Below are positions 20,243-29,998 of a stretch of DNA of 64,000 nt, piece after piece. Position numbers and translations under genes: made by a program. Each line of letters starts with the position of its first letter. Position 1 is the first letter of the stretch. The DNA comes from Elioraea tepidiphila DSM 17972 (lineage in GTDB: Bacteria; Pseudomonadota; Alphaproteobacteria; Acetobacterales; Acetobacteraceae). The notes beneath the pieces were generated by a model. It did no database searches. It saw only the letters and a list, made by a program, of their open reading frames with translations, and was not told where the DNA came from. Location: assembly GCF_000378465.1 (NCBI RefSeq), contig NZ_KB899922.1, positions 58,032-122,031 on the forward strand. Reading direction: 5' to 3'.

Positions 20243-21526
20243 ATGTCCAGGATCCTGATCCGCAACGCCATGGTGTTCGACGCCACGGGCGCCGAACCCT
20301 ATCCGGCCGATGTGCTCGTCGAGGGCAACCGCATCCGCGCGGTCGCGACCGATCTCGGCACGGTGGACGCGATCGGCGCGGACGTGATCGACGCGACCGG
20401 CATGACGCTGATGCCCGGCATGGTCGAAGGCCACAGCCACCCGACCTTCACGGGCGTCTCGGAGCCGGCCCAGCTCGGCGAGATCCCGCCCGAAGAGCAC
20501 CTGATCATGACGATCAAGAACACGCGGGTGATGCTCGACCATGGCTTCACCAGCCTGTTCGAGGCGGCGAGCGCCAAGCTCCGGCTCGGCGTCGTCACAC
20601 GCAACGCGATCAACGCCGGCGACTTCATCGGGCCCCGGATGCGGGCCGCCTCGCCCGAGATCACCACCACCGCGGGCCTCGGCGACGAGCGGCGTGTGCA
20701 TCTCTACCGCGAGAGCTTCGCCCTGATCGCCGACGGCGTGGACGAGATGCGCAAGGTCGCGCGGCTCTGCATGCGCGAGGGCGTGGACAACCTGAAGATC
20801 AACGTCTCCGGCGACGACTTCGTGACCCACGCCAAGGCCCGCATCACGCCGATGTCGCGCGCGGAGATCGCCACGGCCGTCGAGGTCGGGCACGAGTTCG
20901 GCAGGATGCTGGTGGCGCATTCGCGGTCGGCCGAGAGCGTGAAGCGCTGCGTCGAGGCGGGCGTGGACTGCATCTACCACTGCGACCAGTCCGACGAGGA
21001 GGCGCTCGACATGCTCGAGCGCAACAAGCACAAGCATTACGTCGGGCCCGCCTTCGGCCTGCTCTACAACCTGATGTACGAGCACGAGAAGATCGGCATC
21101 ACGAAGGCGTGGCTGATCGAGCGCGGCTTCGACAAGGCGTTCGAGGTGAGCTGCGAGACCTACCACCAGATGCGCAAGCGCGGCATCCGCGTGGTGATCG
21201 GCGGCGACTACGGCTTCGCCTTCACCCCCCAGGGGCAGAACGCGCGCGACATCAGCCACTTCGTCCGCTTCTTCGGCTACACGCCGAACGAGGCGTTGCA
21301 GTGCGCGACGCGCGTGGGCGCGGACCTGATGGGGCTCAAGGGCCAGTGCGGCGAGGTGCGCGAGGGCTACCTCGCCGACCTGCTGCTCGTGAAGGGCGAT
21401 GTGGTGGCGGATGTCTCCCTGCTGCAGGACAAGGACAACATCGCGATGGTGATGACCGACGGTCGGCTCTGGAAGGATCCGCGCCGCAGCATCGCGCGCG
21501 AGAAGTTGCCGCTCGCGGCCGAGTGA
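20243..21526 (+). CDS. Amidohydrolase-family metalloenzyme
   Basis: 427 residues from the ATG at 20243 with AGGGAG 7 nt upstream. It has the small beta domain split around the barrel. The metal-binding HxH is MVEGHSHPTF, the likely carboxylated lysine is in NLKINVSGDDF, later histidines are in LVAHSRSAESV and DCIYHCDQ, and the catalytic aspartate is in VVIGGDYGFAFTP. It is in the imidazolonepropionase/prolidase-like branch of cyclic amidohydrolases. The substrate is unknown. It is the last of four plus-strand catabolic genes and converges on the Tm-1-type operon. Confidence 0.87.
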   Translation: MSRILIRNAMVFDATGAEPYPADVLVEGNRIRAVATDLGTVDAIGADVIDATGMTLMPGMVEGHSHPTFTGVSEPAQLGEIPPEEHLIMTIKNTRVMLDHGFTSLFEAASAKLRLGVVTRNAINAGDFIGPRMRAASPEITTTAGLGDERRVHLYRESFALIADGVDEMRKVARLCMREGVDNLKINVSGDDFVTHAKARITPMSRAEIATAVEVGHEFGRMLVAHSRSAESVKRCVEAGVDCIYHCDQSDEEALDMLERNKHKHYVGPAFGLLYNLMYEHEKIGITKAWLIERGFDKAFEVSCETYHQMRKRGIRVVIGGDYGFAFTPQGQNARDISHFVRFFGYTPNEALQCATRVGADLMGLKGQCGEVREGYLADLLLVKGDVVADVSLLQDKDNIAMVMTDGRLWKDPRRSIAREKLPLAAE

Positions 21527-21560
21527 TCGGCGCGCGGGGAGCGACACTTCCCGCGCGCGG

Positions 21561-22478
21561 CTACCCCTTCGCGAAGAACCGTGCCGCCAGGGTCTCGAAC
21601 GCCTTGAGATAGACCTCGTTGGTGGCGAAGGGGATCAGCGTGACGTCGTCCTGCGGGGCGGCGACCCAGTCGCCGGTCCAGCAGCCGAAGCAGCGGTTCC
21701 CGTCGGTCACGCGCCAGAGCCGCGGGCCGCTGACATAGTGCAGCCAGGGAATCCCGCTCTTGGTGATGCAGTACGAGAAGCTCATCTCGGCATCGTCGAG
21801 ATGCAGCAGCTTCTCGTGCAGATGCCCCTCGCCGAAGTGGAAGTCGCGCGTGCCCGAGACCTTGTCGCTGCGCACGCCGCCCAGCATGTGCATCTTCGTG
21901 ATCGCGTCGTGCCAGGCGCCCATGCCGGCGAAGTCGCGGATCACGCCCCAGACCGCCTCGGCGGGCGCGTCGATCACGGTGCTGCACCACACCTTGTTCG
22001 GCGCGAACCCGGCCCAGCGCGACGCGTTGGCGGGCCGCGGCCGGCCCGGCAGGACCTTCTTCAGCGCGTCCCAGCCGCCCTGGAACACGGCGTTGGAGAT
22101 GATGTCGACATACTTGCCCTTGTCCTGCGGCGCCTCGTCGAAGGTCGCCTCCCACTCGGCGAAGGTCTGGTCGGTCTTGGTCACCGGCAGCAGCCGCACG
22201 CGCGCGCGGTAGTTCTCGACCGGGAACGCCGGGGTTTCGAAGTTGTAGGAGAAGCTGGTGAAGCGGTCGTCCAGATGCAGCAGCCGCTCGCGCACCATCG
22301 TGCCGTCCTGGAGCCAGAAGCGGCGCACGCAGCCGACCACATCGGCATCGAGCCCGTCCTCGATCTCCGAGCGCGCGATCGCCGGATGCCAGGAGGGCAG
22401 GCCGTTGAAGTCACGGATCGTCGCCCAGACGGTCTCGATCGGCGCGTCCAGGATGGTCGAGGCATAGGCGCGGGCCAT
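21561..22478 (-). CDS. Tandem SRPBCC (polyketide-cyclase-like) protein
   Basis: 305 residues from the ATG at 22478, with GAGGAG 8 nt upstream. Two copies of one SRPBCC domain are visible: residues about 1-150 (STILDAPIETVWATIRDF, LLHLDDRFTSFSYNFE) and about 155-300 (STVIDAPAEAVWGVIRDF, KLLHLDDAEMSFSYCITK). Each SRPBCC fold makes a deep hydrophobic pocket that can bind lipids or polyketides or act as a cyclase. It is the last gene of an eight-gene operon, 11 nt after the TIM-barrel gene, so it probably binds or modifies the compound that operon handles. Confidence 0.85.
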   Translation of the reverse strand: MARAYASTILDAPIETVWATIRDFNGLPSWHPAIARSEIEDGLDADVVGCVRRFWLQDGTMVRERLLHLDDRFTSFSYNFETPAFPVENYRARVRLLPVTKTDQTFAEWEATFDEAPQDKGKYVDIISNAVFQGGWDALKKVLPGRPRPANASRWAGFAPNKVWCSTVIDAPAEAVWGVIRDFAGMGAWHDAITKMHMLGGVRSDKVSGTRDFHFGEGHLHEKLLHLDDAEMSFSYCITKSGIPWLHYVSGPRLWRVTDGNRCFGCWTGDWVAAPQDDVTLIPFATNEVYLKAFETLAARFFAKG

Positions 22479-22489
22479 GGGTGGGCTCC

Positions 22490-23320
22490 TCAGAAGCTGA
22501 TCGACTTGAAGGCGCGGGTCTGCGCGGTGAGCGCAACCTCGGTCGGCAGGCGCTCCATCGAGGAGGCGCCGTAGAACCCGTTGCACTGCTTCGTATGGCG
22601 CAGGATGTAGGTGGCATCCTCCGGCGTCGCGATCGGACCGCCGTGGCAGAGCACGATGATGTCGGGCCGCACGCGCCGCGCCGCTTCCGCCCAGGCATCG
22701 ATCAGGGCCGGGCAGTCGGCGAGCTTGAGCGCGGTGTGGGCGCCGATCGCGCCGCCGGTGGTCAGGCCCAGATGCGGCACGATGATGTCGGCGCCGGCCT
22801 TCGCCATCTCCGCCGCCTCGTCGGCGTTGAACACGTAGGGCGTGGTCAGCATGTCCTTCGCGTGGGCCAGCCGGATCATGTCGATCTCGTGCCCGAACCC
22901 CATCCCGGTCTCCTCGAGGTTGGCGCGGAAGATGCCGTCGATCAGCCCGACGGTCGGGAAGTTCTGCACGCCGGCGAAGCCGAGCGCCTTCAGCTCATCG
23001 AGCAGGTGATCCATGATCACGAAGGGATCGGTGCCGTTCACGCCCGCGATCACCGGCGTGCGCTTCACCACCGGCAGCACTTCGCGCGCCATCTCCTTCA
23101 CGATCTCGTTCGCGTTGCCGTAGGCGAGCAGGCCGGCGAGCGAGCCGCGCCCCGCCATGCGATAGCGGCCCGAGTTGTAGATCACGATCAGGTCGATCCC
23201 GCCTTCCTCCTCGCACTTGGCCGAGAGGCCGGTGCCCGCGCCGCCGCCGATGATCGGCTCGCGGCGTGCCACCATGGCGTTGAAGCGGTCGAGCAGGGCG
23301 CGGCGCGTGAAGCGGGGCAT
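22490..23320 (-). CDS. Phosphoenolpyruvate-hydrolase-family TIM barrel (Tm-1 C-terminal-type domain)
   Basis: 276 residues from the ATG at 23320. The family signature is [20 protein letters not shown] at the start, [68 protein letters not shown] and [14 protein letters not shown]. This is the IGPS-like TIM barrel annotated as PEP hydrolase and also found as the C-terminal half of tomato Tm-1. It is preceded by the gene for the other Tm-1 half with only 2 nt between. The reaction in bacteria is poorly established. A paralogous barrel is the sensor half of the regulator at 29962-31632. Confidence 0.88.
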   Translation of the reverse strand: MPRFTRRALLDRFNAMVARREPIIGGGAGTGLSAKCEEEGGIDLIVIYNSGRYRMAGRGSLAGLLAYGNANEIVKEMAREVLPVVKRTPVIAGVNGTDPFVIMDHLLDELKALGFAGVQNFPTVGLIDGIFRANLEETGMGFGHEIDMIRLAHAKDMLTTPYVFNADEAAEMAKAGADIIVPHLGLTTGGAIGAHTALKLADCPALIDAWAEAARRVRPDIIVLCHGGPIATPEDATYILRHTKQCNGFYGASSMERLPTEVALTAQTRAFKSISF

Positions 23321-23322
23321 GG

Positions 23323-24519
23323 TCAGACGATCTCGCGGAAGGCGGTGAGCACGGCATCGGCGAAGGCGCGGTCGTTGATCGCCGCATCCACCTCGATGAG
23401 CCTGCGGTTGGGCGCGGGCACGAAGCCGCTGCGGATCGTCTCGAACAGCGCCGCATCGGCTGCGGGGTCGTGGAAGGGCATGCCCGGCACGTCGATCGCC
23501 GACACCCCGCCGAGCGGCAGCAGGAACCGCACCGGACCCTCCATGCGGTTCAGCCGCTCGACGATGAAGCGCCCGATCGCGCGGTTCTCCTCCGGCGTGG
23601 TGCGCATCAGCGTCACCTGCGGGTTGTGCACGTAGAGGGTCCGTCCGGCGTAGCGCGCCGGCACGGTGTCCTTGGCGCCGAAATTCACCATGTCCACCGC
23701 GCCGACGCTGCCGACATACGGCAGGCGCGCGCGGATCGCCGCGCCGAACCGGTCCTCGGTACAGGGGAAGACGCCGCCGAACAGGTGATCCGGCACCTCG
23801 GTGGTCGTGATGTCGATCAGCGCCGCGACGAGGCCGGAATCGGCGAGCTTCTCCATGCTCTGCCCGCCCGCGCCGGTGGCGTGGAACACGTAGCATTCAT
23901 AGTCGGCGTCGAGCGCCTCGCGCAGCATGGTGATGCAGGCGGTGGTGACGCCGAACATGGTCATGCCGATGCCGGGTTTCTCGGCCGCCGTCGCGGCGGG
24001 CGGTGGATTCAGCGCCATGCCCGCCGCGGCATGCGCAGCATTCGCGATCACCCGGCGCGAGATGCCGTTGATCCCCGCGACATCCACCACCGAGTACATC
24101 AGCGCGAGATCGGACGGGCCGACATAGGGCGCGACATTGCCCGAAGCGACCGTGCTGACCATCAGCTTCGGCGTGCCGATCGGCAGCGCGCGCATCGCCT
24201 GTGTGACCAGCGCGGTGTTGCCGGAGCCGCCGAGGCCCAGCACCGCGCCGATATCGGTGCGCGCCGAGAGCCATCGGGTCAGCGCCTCCGCCATGCCCGC
24301 AACCGCCGCGCCGCGGTCGTTCAGCCCGAGCACGGCCCCCGCGCCGTCGGGGTGATGCGCGGCGATCTCGGCGGCGGTGACGTCGGCGCCATCGCCCGGA
24401 CCCTTGGTGCCGACATCGACCAGCACGGGGCGCGCCCCGGCGCGCCGCACGCAGTCGGCGGCGAAGCGCAGCTCCGCACCCTTGGTGTCCATCGTGCCGA
24501 TGACATAGACCGTGGCCAT
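23323..24519 (-). CDS. Tm-1-like ATP-binding protein (UPF0261)
   Basis: 398 residues, full length for UPF0261. The first half has [29 protein letters not shown] and [19 protein letters not shown]; the second has [35 protein letters not shown] and [15 protein letters not shown]. Tomato Tm-1 uses this domain to block tobamovirus replication; bacterial members are of unknown function but keep the ATP-binding site. Placement between an ABC transporter and the matching TIM barrel suggests an enzyme for an imported compound. Confidence 0.9.
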   Translation of the reverse strand: MATVYVIGTMDTKGAELRFAADCVRRAGARPVLVDVGTKGPGDGADVTAAEIAAHHPDGAGAVLGLNDRGAAVAGMAEALTRWLSARTDIGAVLGLGGSGNTALVTQAMRALPIGTPKLMVSTVASGNVAPYVGPSDLALMYSVVDVAGINGISRRVIANAAHAAAGMALNPPPAATAAEKPGIGMTMFGVTTACITMLREALDADYECYVFHATGAGGQSMEKLADSGLVAALIDITTTEVPDHLFGGVFPCTEDRFGAAIRARLPYVGSVGAVDMVNFGAKDTVPARYAGRTLYVHNPQVTLMRTTPEENRAIGRFIVERLNRMEGPVRFLLPLGGVSAIDVPGMPFHDPAADAALFETIRSGFVPAPNRRLIEVDAAINDRAFADAVLTAFREIV

Positions 24520-24530
24520 CGCCTCTCTCC

Positions 24531-25237
<707 letters not shown>

Positions 25238-25238
<1 letters not shown>

Positions 25239-25984
25239 CAGTGCCCGGTCCCGAGATAGATCGCCTGCACGGTCGGATCGTCCTCGATCCGGTCGGGCGC
25301 CGCCTCGACCACCACCTCGCCGTCCTTCATCACCGTGACGATGTCGGACGCGGGCAGCGCGATGTCCATGTCGTGCTCGATCAGGATCAGCGTCACGCTG
25401 CGCGGCAAGGTGCGCAGCATCGCGAGCAGCCCGGGCCGCTCGCCGGCCGAGAGTCCGGCGGCGGGCTCATCGAGCATCAGCACCTTCGGGTCGCCGGCGA
25501 GCGCCATGCCGATCTCGAGCTGGCGCCGCTGACCATGGCTGAGATTGAGCACACGCTCGCTGAGCAGGGGCGCGAGCTGCACCCGCTCGGCGAGCGCGCG
25601 CGCCTTGGCGAGCGCAGGATCGTCCCGCCCGGAGCGGAGCACGGACCAGCGGTGCGGCTGCACCCCGCGCACGGCGACGAACAGGTTCTGCTCCACCGTG
25701 AGCCCGTTGAACAACAGCGAGGTCTGGTAGGTCCGGCCGATCCCGAGCCGCGTGCGCTGATGCGGGCGCGCGCGCGTGATGTCGAGACCGAACAGCTCGA
25801 TCCGGCCCGAACTCGGCGGGAAGTCGCCGCAGATCGTGTTGAACAGCGTGGTCTTGCCCGCGCCGTTCGGACCGATCACCGCGCGGCGCTCGCCCGGCGC
25901 GACATCGAAGGTGACGTCGCGCACGGCCTGCAACGCGCCGAAGCGACGGCTGACACTGCTGAGGCGGAGGGCAGGCGTGCTCAC
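25238..25984 (-). CDS. livG: ABC transporter ATP-binding protein, LivG type
   Basis: 248 residues from the GTG at 25984 (a longer frame to 26032 is open but reads arginine-rich). Walker A is VIGPNGAGKTTLFNTI, the signature LNLSHGQRRQLEIGMAL, and Walker B VLMLDEPAAGLS, with LILIEHDMDIAL. The LivG-type insert with GIGRTYQTSLLFNGLTV is present. It pairs with LivF to power LivHM. The downstream overlap with livF indicates coupled translation. Confidence 0.92.
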
Positions 25985-26044
25985 ACGGCGATCCTGAAGC
26001 CAGTGCGGGGCCGGCACCCGCCGGCCCCGCAACAGCCGTGCCGA

Positions 26045-27325
26045 CTACGACGGGCGGACGCAGCCCGGGTTGTCGCGCGAGGGCGAGCCGAGGGCGAGGA
26101 ACTGCGCCTCCGGCACGCCGAGGGTCTGGTTCACCTGCGCCGTTCGCCCGAACGCGACCACCTGGGCCCGTCCGTCACGCTCCTCGACGCGGTTGAGGAA
26201 GATGTCGGAGATGGCCTGGCGATTGTGGTCGAGCTTCACGTTCGCCCCGGTCGGCGCCTTGAACTGCTGCGCGGCGAGGGCGCGCTGGAACGCGGCCTGG
26301 TTGTTCGAGAGATCGCCGTCCACGGCCCGGAGCGCGCCGAGGATGCCCCAGAGATTGGTGGCGTAGTTCACGGCATGGATCGAGGGCGAGGGGAATCCGC
26401 CCTCGTTCAGCCAGCGGCGGCGATAGCGCTCGACGAATTCGCGCCAGTCGGGATCGTCGATCACGTCCGCGATCGGGCCGCTCGACACCATGCCGATCAT
26501 CACGCGGCGATGCGGACCGCGCGCGGCGAGCATGGTCTGATCCGCCATGATCGAGCCCGCGATCAGCGGCTTCTGCCCGCCCGCCTGGGCGTACTGCGTC
26601 ATGAAGGCGAGGCCGTCGGTGCCGCCATGCACGATCACGATCGCGCCGGCATCGGAGCGGTTGATCTGCGCGACCTGGGCGCTGAAGTCGGTGGTGCCGA
26701 GCGGCGCCCAGTAATGCGTCACGCGCCCGCCGAGGCGGCAGAACTCGATGTTGAAGCCGAACACCTGCGCGTAGGGGAAGGCGTAGTCGCCGGCCGTCAC
26801 CGCGACGTCGCGGATGTTGAGGTTGTTGTAGACATGGCTGCCGAGCCCCGCCATCCACTGCGTGCCGTCGGTGTTGAAGCGGAAGAAGTTCGGCGAGGGG
26901 TTGCGCAGCGTCGTGTCGGCCGCGCCCGAGCTGCCGTTGACGATGGTGCGCCCGGTCAGCGTGCGCGAGTAGTCGCGCAGCGCGATTCCCTCGGCACCCG
27001 AGAGCGGGCCGAGGATGATGTCCACGTTGTCCTGCTCGATGAGCTTGCGCGCGCGCGCGAGGGCCACGTCGGCCTGCGCGTTCGAGCTCTCGCGGATGAA
27101 CTCGATGCGCCGCCCGCCGACCGTGTAGTCGATCCGCTCGAGCTCCATCTGTACCGTGCGGTAGGCGTCCTGCCCGCCGGTCGCGAAGGGGCCTTCGAGT
27201 GTGGTCAGCCCGCCGAGGCGGATCGGCGCGCGCTGCGCGATCGCAGGGGCCGGAAAGCCGGCGGCAGCGGCGGCGAGCCCGCCGGTGCCGAGCAGGGCCG
27301 CACGGCGCGTGAGACGTGTCGTCAT
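26045..27325 (-). CDS. ABC transporter substrate-binding protein, branched-chain amino acid type
   Basis: 426 residues from the ATG at 27325 with GGAGGAG just upstream. A Tat-like signal (TRRAALLGTGGLAAAAAG) ends at APAIAQ. The mature part is a type I periplasmic binding protein: LTTLEGPFATGGQDAYR, DIILGPLSGAEGIALRDYSR, VIVHGGTDGLAFMTQYAQAG. It captures the substrate for the LivHMGF-like transporter encoded around it. Such proteins bind many amide, amino-acid and aromatic compounds, so the ligand cannot be named. Confidence 0.9.
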   Translation of the reverse strand: MTTRLTRRAALLGTGGLAAAAAGFPAPAIAQRAPIRLGGLTTLEGPFATGGQDAYRTVQMELERIDYTVGGRRIEFIRESSNAQADVALARARKLIEQDNVDIILGPLSGAEGIALRDYSRTLTGRTIVNGSSGAADTTLRNPSPNFFRFNTDGTQWMAGLGSHVYNNLNIRDVAVTAGDYAFPYAQVFGFNIEFCRLGGRVTHYWAPLGTTDFSAQVAQINRSDAGAIVIVHGGTDGLAFMTQYAQAGGQKPLIAGSIMADQTMLAARGPHRRVMIGMVSSGPIADVIDDPDWREFVERYRRRWLNEGGFPSPSIHAVNYATNLWGILGALRAVDGDLSNNQAAFQRALAAQQFKAPTGANVKLDHNRQAISDIFLNRVEERDGRAQVVAFGRTAQVNQTLGVPEAQFLALGSPSRDNPGCVRPS

Positions 27326-27392
27326 GATGACTCCTCCTTCTGTGTCCGTTGTCGTCGCGGGCGGGGTCGGACGCACGCCGCCCTTGCCACGC

Positions 27393-28388
27393 TCAGGCTG
27401 CGGCATGGCGCACCCCGAGCAGTCTGCGCAGCCGGGCCCCGACCCCCACCATGCCGTCCGGCGAGACCAGGACGATGGCGAGGAAGACGAGGCCGATCAG
27501 CGTGTTGAAGCGGTCGCGGTCGTAGAGATCGGCCGCGAAGGTGTCGAACACCACGAAGATGAGCGCACCGATGAAGGCGCCGATCGGATGGCCGAGCCCG
27601 CCGATCACGCTCATGATCAGGATGTTCACGGTCGCGCCCAGTCCGATCGACCCGGGCGAGATGCCGATGTTGTAGATGGTCGCGAGCACGCCGCCGGCGC
27701 CGGCGATGAAGCCCGCGACGCCGAAGGCGAGGATGCGATGCAGCGCGACCGAGTAGCCGAGGGCCGCGACGCGGCGCGCGTTGTCGCGGATGCCCTGGAG
27801 CACGAGCCCGAACGGCGTGCGCACGAGATAGAGCACGCCCCCGTAGAGCAGGCCCGCGACCGCGAGCGCCGCATAGTAGAAGACGTAGGCGTTGCGGAAG
27901 TCGTAGCCGAACAGCCGCGGGCCGACGACGTTGCGGATGCCCTCGTAGCCGTTGAACCAGGCGATGTTGGTCTCGACGAAACGGAACACGCCCATGGCGA
28001 GGGCGAGCGTGATCATCAGCAGGTAGATGTCGCGCGTGCGCACGGCGATCGCGCCGACCAGCAGCCCCATCAGCGTCGCGGCGGCGAGGCCGAGCGGCAC
28101 GGCGGCCGCATAGGAAAGCCCGCCGACGATCGCCGGCACGGCGCCGTCGACGAAAATCGCGACCGTGTAGCCGGCGGTGCCCGCGATCATCATCTGCGCG
28201 AGCGAGATGAAGCCGCCATAGGTGGCGAGGAAGGTCAGCGACAGCGCGATGATGCCGAAGACGATCGCGCGGCCGAACACGTTGGCGGTCCAGAACTGCG
28301 CCTGGTGCGGCGGCAGGATCATGGGCAGCAGCCAGGGCAGCGCGAGCAGCGCCGCGACGATCAGCCAGCGAGCCGCGCGCTCAGCCAC
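27393..28388 (-). CDS. livM: Branched-chain amino acid-type ABC transporter permease, LivM type
   Basis: 331 residues with about ten membrane segments, for example LIVAALLALPWLLPMI at the N-terminus and LIGLVFLAIVLVSPDG near the end. Family motifs include LTFLATYGGFISLAQMMIAG, YLLMITLALAMGVFRFVE, and the C-terminal GGLGHPIGAFIGALIF. It forms the inner-membrane channel with LivH; the two genes overlap by 8 nt. Confidence 0.91.
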   Translation of the reverse strand: MAERAARWLIVAALLALPWLLPMILPPHQAQFWTANVFGRAIVFGIIALSLTFLATYGGFISLAQMMIAGTAGYTVAIFVDGAVPAIVGGLSYAAAVPLGLAAATLMGLLVGAIAVRTRDIYLLMITLALAMGVFRFVETNIAWFNGYEGIRNVVGPRLFGYDFRNAYVFYYAALAVAGLLYGGVLYLVRTPFGLVLQGIRDNARRVAALGYSVALHRILAFGVAGFIAGAGGVLATIYNIGISPGSIGLGATVNILIMSVIGGLGHPIGAFIGALIFVVFDTFAADLYDRDRFNTLIGLVFLAIVLVSPDGMVGVGARLRRLLGVRHAAA

Positions 28389-29256
28389 GGCCGAGAATCC
28401 CCTGCGGCCGGAGCGCGAGCACGGTCGCCATGATCACGAAGGTGAGGATCACGGAGTAGGTCGGAAACAGCGCCTGGCCGATCTGCTCGGCGAGCCCCAC
28501 CAGCACCGCGCCGACCGCAGTGCCGGTGACCGATCCCATCCCGCCGACGATCACCACCACGAGCGAGATCAGCAGGAACCGACCATCCTGGCCGAGGGCG
28601 AGCGGCTGCGCGGTCGAGCCGATCACGCCGCCGAGGCCGCAGAGTGCTGCGCCGAGCGCGAACACGGCGACGCCGACCACGGGCACATTGACCCCGCAGG
28701 CGCCGAGCATCTCGCGGTCATCGACGCCGGCGCGGATCATCATCCCGAGCCGCGTGCGGTTCAGCAGCAGCCAGAGGCCGATGCCGACGCCGAGCGCGAC
28801 GGCGATCTGCACCAGGCGGAAGGTCGGATAGCCGCCGACCAGCGGCACCTGGGTGGAGCCGAAGATGGCGTCGGGGGCGAAGAACTGGCGCGGCGTGCCG
28901 CCGAACACGGCGAGCACCTGGTCGGCGACGATGATCGACACGCCGATGGTGACGAGCGCTTGGCGCAGCTCCTGGCCCTGCATCCAGGAAAGCAGAAGCG
29001 CTTGCAGCAACGCGCCGATCACCGCGGCGAAGGCGATCCCCGCGGCGAGCCCGGCATACCATGCCCACCAGACATCGGCGTCGTAGAGCGGCTCGAAGAC
29101 GCGATACCCGACATAGCCCGCGACGAGATAGAGCGAACCGTGCGCCATGTTGACCACGCGCATCAGCCCGAAGATGAGCGAGAAGCCACTCGCCACGATG
29201 AAGTAGAGCGCCGCGAGCGTCAGTCCGTTCAGCACGACGATGGCCGCGAGGCCCAT
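28381..29256 (-). CDS. livH: Branched-chain amino acid-type ABC transporter permease, LivH type
   Basis: 291 residues, eight or so membrane segments. It opens AAIVVLNGLTLAALYFIVAS, then FSLIFGLMRVVNMAHGSLYL, the classic LivH entry; GSVTGTAVGAVLVGLAEQIG and VLALRPQGILGRG end it. It is the first gene of the eight-gene minus-strand operon (livH, livM, binding protein, livG, livF, Tm-1-like, TIM barrel, SRPBCC). The 121-nt gap upstream must hold the promoter. Confidence 0.91.
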   Translation of the reverse strand: MGLAAIVVLNGLTLAALYFIVASGFSLIFGLMRVVNMAHGSLYLVAGYVGYRVFEPLYDADVWWAWYAGLAAGIAFAAVIGALLQALLLSWMQGQELRQALVTIGVSIIVADQVLAVFGGTPRQFFAPDAIFGSTQVPLVGGYPTFRLVQIAVALGVGIGLWLLLNRTRLGMMIRAGVDDREMLGACGVNVPVVGVAVFALGAALCGLGGVIGSTAQPLALGQDGRFLLISLVVVIVGGMGSVTGTAVGAVLVGLAEQIGQALFPTYSVILTFVIMATVLALRPQGILGRG

Positions 29257-29341
29257 CCGCGTGTCGTCTCCCCCCTCTGGCCGCGTCGCGGCTCGTTCGC
29301 TGTCGCCCGCGGATGTGCCCGAAAGCGCGGCCGCGCTTCAA

Positions 29342-29368
29342 GATGGATAATGCGCGATCGATGGGTAA
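29342..29368. repeat. Direct-repeat operator candidate in the livH divergent region
   Basis: GATGGATAA (29342-29350) and GATGGGTAA (29360-29368) are near-identical 9-mers with an 18-nt period, inside the divergent gap between livH and the small TIM gene. TAAAAT at 29366-29371 resembles a -10 box for the rightward gene. Two sites on the same face of the helix would suit a dimeric activator or repressor; the regulator encoded at 29962-31632 is the obvious candidate. Confidence 0.4.
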
Positions 29369-29377
29369 AATTGGGGC

Positions 29378-29998
29378 GTGTCGGACACGCTGTTCCCCAC
29401 CGCGTCACTCGACGGCCTGCGTCGCGAGACCCGCGCCCAGGCCGTGTTCCTGCCCGCGCTGGCGCCCTTCGCGCCTCAACACTGGCCGCTCGTCGGCCTC
29501 TTGCCGGTGCTCGACATCAACGGCGCGCTCGCCGCGGCGCTCGCGTCGCGCGCGCCGTTCCGCACGAGCCCGCCGATCGCGGGGATCTTCGCCACCGACC
29601 CGTTCCTGCGCCTCGCCGATCTCGCCGAGACGTTGCGGCGGGCCGCGGTCACGCAGGTGATCAACTACCCGACGGTCCAGCTCTACGATGGCGAAACGAC
29701 CGCCGCGCTCGCCTCGGTCGGCTACCGGGCGGAGGCCGAGTTCCGCCTGCTCCTCCGCCTCGCCGAACGCGGCTTCGCCCCCATCGCCTGCGTCACCTCG
29801 CGCGATGCCGCCGATCTCGCGCTCGCACTCGGGCTGCGGCGGATGGTGCTGCATCCCGGCCTCGGCGCGCGTGCGCGCCCCGCCGCGTGGTGGGCGGAGC
29901 TCGCCGGGCATGTCGCGATCGAGGGGGGCGAGCCGCTGCGCTGGCGCGAGCCGGCCGTCGGTCAGGTCTCCAGGCCGAGCCGGCGCATCCGGTTGTAG
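29378..29998 (+). CDS. Truncated TIM-barrel paralogue of the PEP-hydrolase family
   Basis: 206 residues from a GTG with a weak ribosome site. It aligns with the middle of the operon's TIM protein: PIAGIFATDPFLRLADLAET, VTQVINYPTVQLYDGET, and RDAADLALALGLRRMVLHPG. It lacks both the N-terminal [11 protein letters not shown] motif and the C-terminal [18 protein letters not shown] strands, so the barrel is incomplete. It runs divergent to the transporter operon and overlaps the 3' end of the regulator gene by 37 nt. It may be a decaying copy or a small ligand-binding accessory. Confidence 0.65.
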   Translation: MSDTLFPTASLDGLRRETRAQAVFLPALAPFAPQHWPLVGLLPVLDINGALAAALASRAPFRTSPPIAGIFATDPFLRLADLAETLRRAAVTQVINYPTVQLYDGETTAALASVGYRAEAEFRLLLRLAERGFAPIACVTSRDAADLALALGLRRMVLHPGLGARARPAAWWAELAGHVAIEGGEPLRWREPAVGQVSRPSRRIRL

